Below are positions 5,701 through 8,660 of a DNA stretch of 8,660 nucleotides, in pieces (position 1 is the first letter of the stretch; every line of letters starts with the position of its first letter). The notes below the pieces were generated by a model. The model was not told where the DNA came from, searched no databases, and was given only the letters and a program-made list of their open reading frames with translations. Where the stretch lies: assembly GCA_027364495.1 (NCBI GenBank), contig DAHXPE010000109.1, forward strand, positions 1 through 8,660, read 5' to 3'. The position numbers and the translations under genes are program-made. Source of the stretch: Candidatus Heimdallarchaeota archaeon (GTDB lineage Archaea > Asgardarchaeota > Heimdallarchaeia > Hodarchaeales > LC-3).

Positions 5701-8660
5701 TATTACCAAAGGTCTGGAATTTTTCAATGACGCTGTTAAAATCTATTATGACAAACGACAGGTTAAAAATGCCCTAGACCTTGCTATTACCATTCTGCCT
5801 AAGCTTATTAATTATGGTGAAATGGACACAACTTTAGAATATGTTGGTTTTGCTAATGGAATTTTGGATCGAATTTATCCTAATCCTGTTGAAGAAGCAC
5901 TTCCATATTATTTACAAGTTGCTCAATTTTACTCCAGTCTTAAAAAACAACAAGAATCTTTGAATTTACTTGGGAAAGCTATTCTTTTTAAGAAAAATAA
6001 TGTTAACAAATTACTCGAGTTTTGCCATGAATTTTCTATTAAGTATTTAGCTACAAAAGACTGGGATATAGCCAGAGATTTTATTAATTCAGCCTTAAAT
6101 GTTATTGGAGTTAATGATTATCCGACAATCCAGAAGGTTTCCTATCAATTCTTTAAAGATTTATCTTCTTATGGCAATCTCGAAATGGGTATGCAATATC
6201 TAACTTATTCATACCAATTAACCAGTCAACTTCCAGATCCTTTAAATTATGCTGGTGCACTGGTTGTTGATGCTTTAAATCATTTCATTAGTTTGAAAGA
6301 TATCAAAAATATAAAAGACTATTTTAATCCATTATTACCAATTTTAAAAGCATATTATACTCAAACACAGAAATATACTGAAATTAAAAGTATTTTAGAA
6401 CCGGTTATCAATAAATTTTTAGAAAACCAAAATTGGAATGAAGCTGTTGAAAATGCTAGAGATTTGTCCAATTTCCTTCAATATGGTCAACAATTTGTCC
6501 AAGCTGGTGAAATTTTAATTTCAGTTAGAAATAAAATCTTTGATAAAGTTTCAAAAGATATTGTTAGGGAATTTACTGATAACTCATTGAAATTACTGGT
6601 AAATGAATATCCAGAAACTCAAGATAAGGGTATAGCTATTTTAGAACCTTATATAGAATATTTATTACGTAATAATGAATTTTCCGATGCTTATGTCTAC
6701 ACAGTTCAAGCTGTTAAGTATTATGAAGTCCAAAAGAAGATTTTTGAAGCTACTGAGTTCATTAAGGATAAACAAGCTAAATTTGCAGATAAGAATAGAC
6801 ACCAAGATGTTAACTCATTATCCGATCTGATAATTAGACTTAATAAGCAAGCTGCAGATTTACAAACGGTTGCTGATATTGCATTCAAATCATACAAAGA
6901 GAATTTGTCAACGAAGAATTGGGAAGCTTGTTATGGATATTTAACTGAAAGTGCAAATATTTATTTAAAAATGGGAAATGAAACCAAAACTGAGGAAATT
7001 TTAGAAGAAGGTTTTGAGATTTTCATAAATGAACCGTCAGCAGAAGATGAAGCTGAAGAGCTGATTGGTGAATTAGTTAAATTTGACATTGGTATACGTA
7101 AATTTACTGATGAACAAATTTTGGAATTTTATAAAAAAACTATTTCAAGAACACAGAAAGTTGCAAGCTATAAACTTATGAATAAAGTCATTACGAAAAC
7201 AATCACATTGATAAAAGAAAAATTCCCAAATAGATTCTATGAAGAAACTACTGAAATCATCGCCAATCTTTTCAAGGCTGGATTGTATAAAGATAGTCAA
7301 CCCTATGTCAGTGATTTGATTGCTAGTTATAGCCATGACTTGAATTTTATCAGAGATTTATTATTTTACTATGTAAAGGAGTATCTCACAGGTAACGAAG
7401 TTGAAATCGCTCAGAAGCTCGTTGAATTAGTCCTAGAAAAATCTAGAGGCGATTCTGGAAATGTTATTAGAATAACCATGCGTTTTGTTCAGATGCTGGC
7501 AGAATACAGACTTTCAGGACAGGCAAGATCATATATAGATAAGATTGTTCAAAACTTGTTCCCAACAACCAGTATGGACCAAACCCAGTCAATGGCAGTA
7601 GCTACTATTTATGATAAATTTTCCTCCATGGTAGGTAAAGGTTCACCAGAATTAGTTATTGAATATGGTTTTAAAGCTGCTGATTTATATAGAAAAGTTG
7701 GCAATTATGATAAAATGATTGAGGTCTATTCAAATCTTGTATCTGAAATACAAGAGGAAGAATCAATTCGTTCTGTCCTAAAAAGAGCTACTTCACAGGT
7801 TGACCAAGTAAAAATACCCTTTCAAAAACAATATCGACTTCAAGAACAATTAGTATACAAGAATTTTGAAACTCATGCTCCTACTTCTGAAAGGGAATTT
7901 GTCCAATTATTAAGCAGATTTGAAAAAGAATCCATGCTTAAAGAAAGTGCTGATTTTCTACAAGAGTCATTTTATCGAATGATTAGAACCAATGAATTTG
8001 ATTTATTCTTTAAATATATCGAATATTTAATCACATTAACAACAGGTCTTAAAGCACCTACTCATGGTCAAAAGATTCTTGTTCAGCTAGCCGCACGATA
8101 TTATAATAAAAAAGGAGATCGTAAAAATGTTGCTAAACTCAAATCAATTTACGATTCCATTAATGAACCGAATCCATCTGATGAACTTCTTGCTCATTTC
8201 CTAAAAACAGGTGAGTTAGAATTACCTCCAGAACCTATTAAACCCACAATTACTCCAGAAATGAAGGCTGTTGTTGAAGAAGCAGAAAACAAATTAACCC
8301 AAGTAAAAGTGGAAGAAATAAAGACAAAAATAGAACCCGTAGTGGCAAAAGAATCAAAAGAAGTTAAAAAAGGGAAAGAAGCAAAAGAAAAGGAAACTAT
8401 TGTTGTAGAAGCAAAAGAAAAAGAACCTGTAATTGTAGAAGAATCAACACAAGAAGAACTAGTACACAGTGTGACTCAATCAATCGAAGATTCAAAAGAA
8501 GCTTTGAAAGAAGTAGATAAGTCAGCTTCCAGTCTAGAAGATGAATTATTAGAGATAGGAGGAGATGATGCTTTAAGTAAAGCATTGGCTGATGCAATAA
8601 GTCAATTAACAACTTCAGATTTGGCTGAAGAAGAAGAAATGAAAAAAGAACCTCCGAAAA
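2753..8660 (+). CDS. Giant multidomain scaffold protein: five N-terminal repeat domains plus TPR-like solenoid (3' end outside window)
   Basis: I do not recognise a named family. The frame is open from 2717 to the window end, at least 1969 codons from TTG at 2753, with no stop. TTG is chosen because GTGAT lies four bases before it and the TATA box about 35 bases upstream; GTG at 2744 is an alternative. The first in-frame ATG (residue 146) would remove repeat domain 1. Residues 12-85, 138-223, 274-366, 415-503 and 559-648 are five copies of an alpha/beta domain separated by Glu/Ser/Lys-rich linkers. Residues 649-1823 form an alpha-solenoid of helical hairpins, TPR-like in places (1631-1668, AADLYRKVGNYDKMIEVY). 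An acidic loop at 814-886 interrupts it and holds EDPFAYL twice. From 1824 the sequence is Lys/Glu/Val-rich tail. No signal peptide, membrane helix or catalytic motif is seen, so a cytoplasmic protein-binding scaffold is inferred. Confidence 0.9.
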   Translation, partial: MANERFLLPNSAETSYELWLEGQKVDIKFFSADGKNLGSKTFLIVALKEDDIVNHLASSEINFTTFSALYEGASLILTKIQELKESGSENDRKVVLRRKTDDTGEQSESSVKAESTEKIVSESSVIASEQPLSFETRDLGKIIHYMAVPYNKDLFLFVFQVTRLAYTLVFEKSGNEVFRGELKRIPEENDVYPVLQNSNLAAFENMSVVFDVAEAVSKACKNADTFSKEVPEEIYKRVELSRDLSKFVKKEEPKTETVDERKTKEPESEIQVPGSLDISGYTFLINFKVPYSESSVDFYLSDQDILAVFKKEGKEVSRKSISGVPSEDDSYNIVDQSGISETFSSMSLIYTVSEKIIEVCTDPKKFIPKKPVQGEESVSNLEVSQNEVPTYQKIEEEAKEEVVDEETLKLKAIVESGSFITELKIPYSHETTVKIYLDESTDRFALLFWRAGKEVDLVGVDKTLNEDGAWEILNKANIEFIGMSVIYDSAEEILHVIANPNDYRKTSFDESGEATEFVAGETVESEDEEKTIDYNQFTKPEDIESLLEIIKKSIGKSKKPILIMESEIKSMPKVGFKILRQGENIWLLDFYSTKDGSALSQRPAKLKSITSDEVFKAVNNGIPQVTLSAVSDAAEFVFDIIKHLADRPADDLAFNQVVTHFEKLISQHEEKKEFSQALELTQGLLNKLDDLGNASGYSKFGLRMAKLLEVQDKTADSAKLRLEILPKLSKMRDLQSLREFVDDSVDLFSKINRPLDAAQVSVDFAEVVLKRKDLTLAMKYIKQASSFYKEANISRALADHNFRFAKLFLQILRDDQPEDFFEDISAELAKQEDSSKGIENLGESEDPFAYLGEDPFAYLEENAIAQEAETTTTEEIKEPVQQDIVADPLKLYDFKEKTLQSLLEDTVTLFKETLTVFEETREQNERIDSLTEIILLYRKYKFLPQEIIFADLGVDVLRDNGQSDRALRLALQSIDKLFVKDGDITKGLEFFNDAVKIYYDKRQVKNALDLAITILPKLINYGEMDTTLEYVGFANGILDRIYPNPVEEALPYYLQVAQFYSSLKKQQESLNLLGKAILFKKNNVNKLLEFCHEFSIKYLATKDWDIARDFINSALNVIGVNDYPTIQKVSYQFFKDLSSYGNLEMGMQYLTYSYQLTSQLPDPLNYAGALVVDALNHFISLKDIKNIKDYFNPLLPILKAYYTQTQKYTEIKSILEPVINKFLENQNWNEAVENARDLSNFLQYGQQFVQAGEILISVRNKIFDKVSKDIVREFTDNSLKLLVNEYPETQDKGIAILEPYIEYLLRNNEFSDAYVYTVQAVKYYEVQKKIFEATEFIKDKQAKFADKNRHQDVNSLSDLIIRLNKQAADLQTVADIAFKSYKENLSTKNWEACYGYLTESANIYLKMGNETKTEEILEEGFEIFINEPSAEDEAEELIGELVKFDIGIRKFTDEQILEFYKKTISRTQKVASYKLMNKVITKTITLIKEKFPNRFYEETTEIIANLFKAGLYKDSQPYVSDLIASYSHDLNFIRDLLFYYVKEYLTGNEVEIAQKLVELVLEKSRGDSGNVIRITMRFVQMLAEYRLSGQARSYIDKIVQNLFPTTSMDQTQSMAVATIYDKFSSMVGKGSPELVIEYGFKAADLYRKVGNYDKMIEVYSNLVSEIQEEESIRSVLKRATSQVDQVKIPFQKQYRLQEQLVYKNFETHAPTSEREFVQLLSRFEKESMLKESADFLQESFYRMIRTNEFDLFFKYIEYLITLTTGLKAPTHGQKILVQLAARYYNKKGDRKNVAKLKSIYDSINEPNPSDELLAHFLKTGELELPPEPIKPTITPEMKAVVEEAENKLTQVKVEEIKTKIEPVVAKESKEVKKGKEAKEKETIVVEAKEKEPVIVEESTQEELVHSVTQSIEDSKEALKEVDKSASSLEDELLEIGGDDALSKALADAISQLTTSDLAEEEEMKKEPPK
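2786..4696 (+). repeat. Five tandem copies of an unnamed domain of about 75-90 residues
   Basis: The copies share one pattern: two or three hydrophobic strands, often with [IV]PY[SN] before the second; a central strand ending F-x-x-x-G-[KN]-E-V; a polar loop with acidic residues; a strand [MF]S-x-[VIL][IVF][YF]; then a helix with a conserved A/S-E start. Examples are GNEVFRG and MSVVFDVAEAV in copy 2, GKEVSRK and MSLIYTVSEKI in copy 3, and GKEVDLV and MSVIYDSAEEI in copy 4. Copies 1 (DGKNLGS, FSALYEGASLI) and 5 (KDGSALS, TLSAVSDAAEFV) are the most diverged. Spacers of about 50 residues between copies are acidic and probably disordered. Confidence 0.75.
4697..8221 (+). other. TPR-like alpha-solenoid region of the giant protein
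   Basis: Residues 649-1823 are almost wholly amphipathic helices, with Ala, Leu, Tyr and Phe spaced as in helical hairpin repeats of about 38-45 residues. A recurring I-L-x-P-h-h element marks hairpins at residues 724 (ILPKL), 1014 (ILPKL), 1194 (LLPIL), 1214 (ILEPV) and 1296 (ILEPY). Segments such as W1390-EACYGYLTESANIYLKMGN and the one at 1631-1668 fit TPR or SNAP-type hairpins. Such solenoids bind other proteins; no ligand can be inferred. Confidence 0.6.
5285..5332 (+). repeat. 24-base tandem duplication encoding EDPFAYL twice
   Basis: Units 5285-5308 and 5309-5332 differ at only four of 24 positions. Two of these are silent (ttc/ttt, gct/gca) and two change the last codon (ggt to gaa). 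They encode EDPFAYLG and EDPFAYLE (residues 845-860) inside the acidic loop that interrupts the solenoid. All seven core residues are kept despite synonymous change, which suggests that the motif itself is under selection. Confidence 0.8.
8222..8660 (+). other. Low-complexity charged tail of the giant protein
   Basis: Residues 1824-1969 start with a Pro-rich hinge (LPPEPIKPTITPEM), run through Lys/Glu/Val repeats (VKKGKEAKEKE, EAKEKEPVIVEE) and end with a more helical acidic stretch (SSLEDELLEIGGDDALSKAL, ADAISQLTTSDLAEEEE). The window ends inside the gene, so the tail may continue or lead into another domain. The GAA/AAA richness creates an open frame of Leu codons on the opposite strand, which is not a gene. 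Confidence 0.7.

Noticed and set aside
7145..7336. 63-codon minus-strand open frame
   Set aside because: It is antisense to the solenoid part of the giant gene, has no promoter or ribosome binding site, and its composition mirrors the sense codons.
8397..8612. 71-codon minus-strand open frame rich in Leu
   Set aside because: The Leu richness is the reverse complement of GAA/GAT/AAA codons in the charged tail; it is not a membrane protein.

Overview
The window looks like a piece of an AT-rich archaeal genome. By eye roughly two thirds of the bases are A or T. There are archaeal-type TATA boxes (TTTAAATA at 46-53, TTTAAAGT at 2712-2719) and GGTGA/GTGAT ribosome binding sites. The style of the main protein, a giant helical-repeat protein with long Glu/Lys/Ser linkers, recalls Asgard (Lokiarchaeia-like) archaea. 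That placement is an inference from style; no marker gene is present.

Layout. (1) 46-1419: one multi-pass membrane protein gene, called A here. It has its own promoter but is broken by one probable frameshift near 156-160 and one well-supported frameshift at an A7 run (1299-1305). (2) 1442-2096: a debris zone with no intact gene. It holds a truncated small CxxC protein gene, a minus-strand coding fragment, a stop-riddled stretch and a short unassigned fragment. (3) 2087-2509: a dead second copy of the 3' third of gene A, with at least six in-frame stops where the A copy has sense codons. (4) 2510-2711: an AT-rich spacer with T tracts that can act as the terminator, then a promoter. (5) 2753-8660: a single huge open reading frame, running off the window without a stop (at least 1969 codons). 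It probably starts at TTG.

The giant protein fills two thirds of the window. Its first 650 residues hold five diverged copies of an unnamed alpha/beta domain of about 75-90 residues, joined by acidic linkers. About 1,170 residues of TPR-like alpha-solenoid follow, interrupted by an acidic loop with a tandem EDPFAYL motif. A charged Lys/Glu-rich tail runs to the window end. No enzyme motif was seen; the architecture suggests a cytoplasmic scaffold. Nothing shows that the membrane gene and the giant protein work together: each has its own promoter and a decayed zone lies between them.
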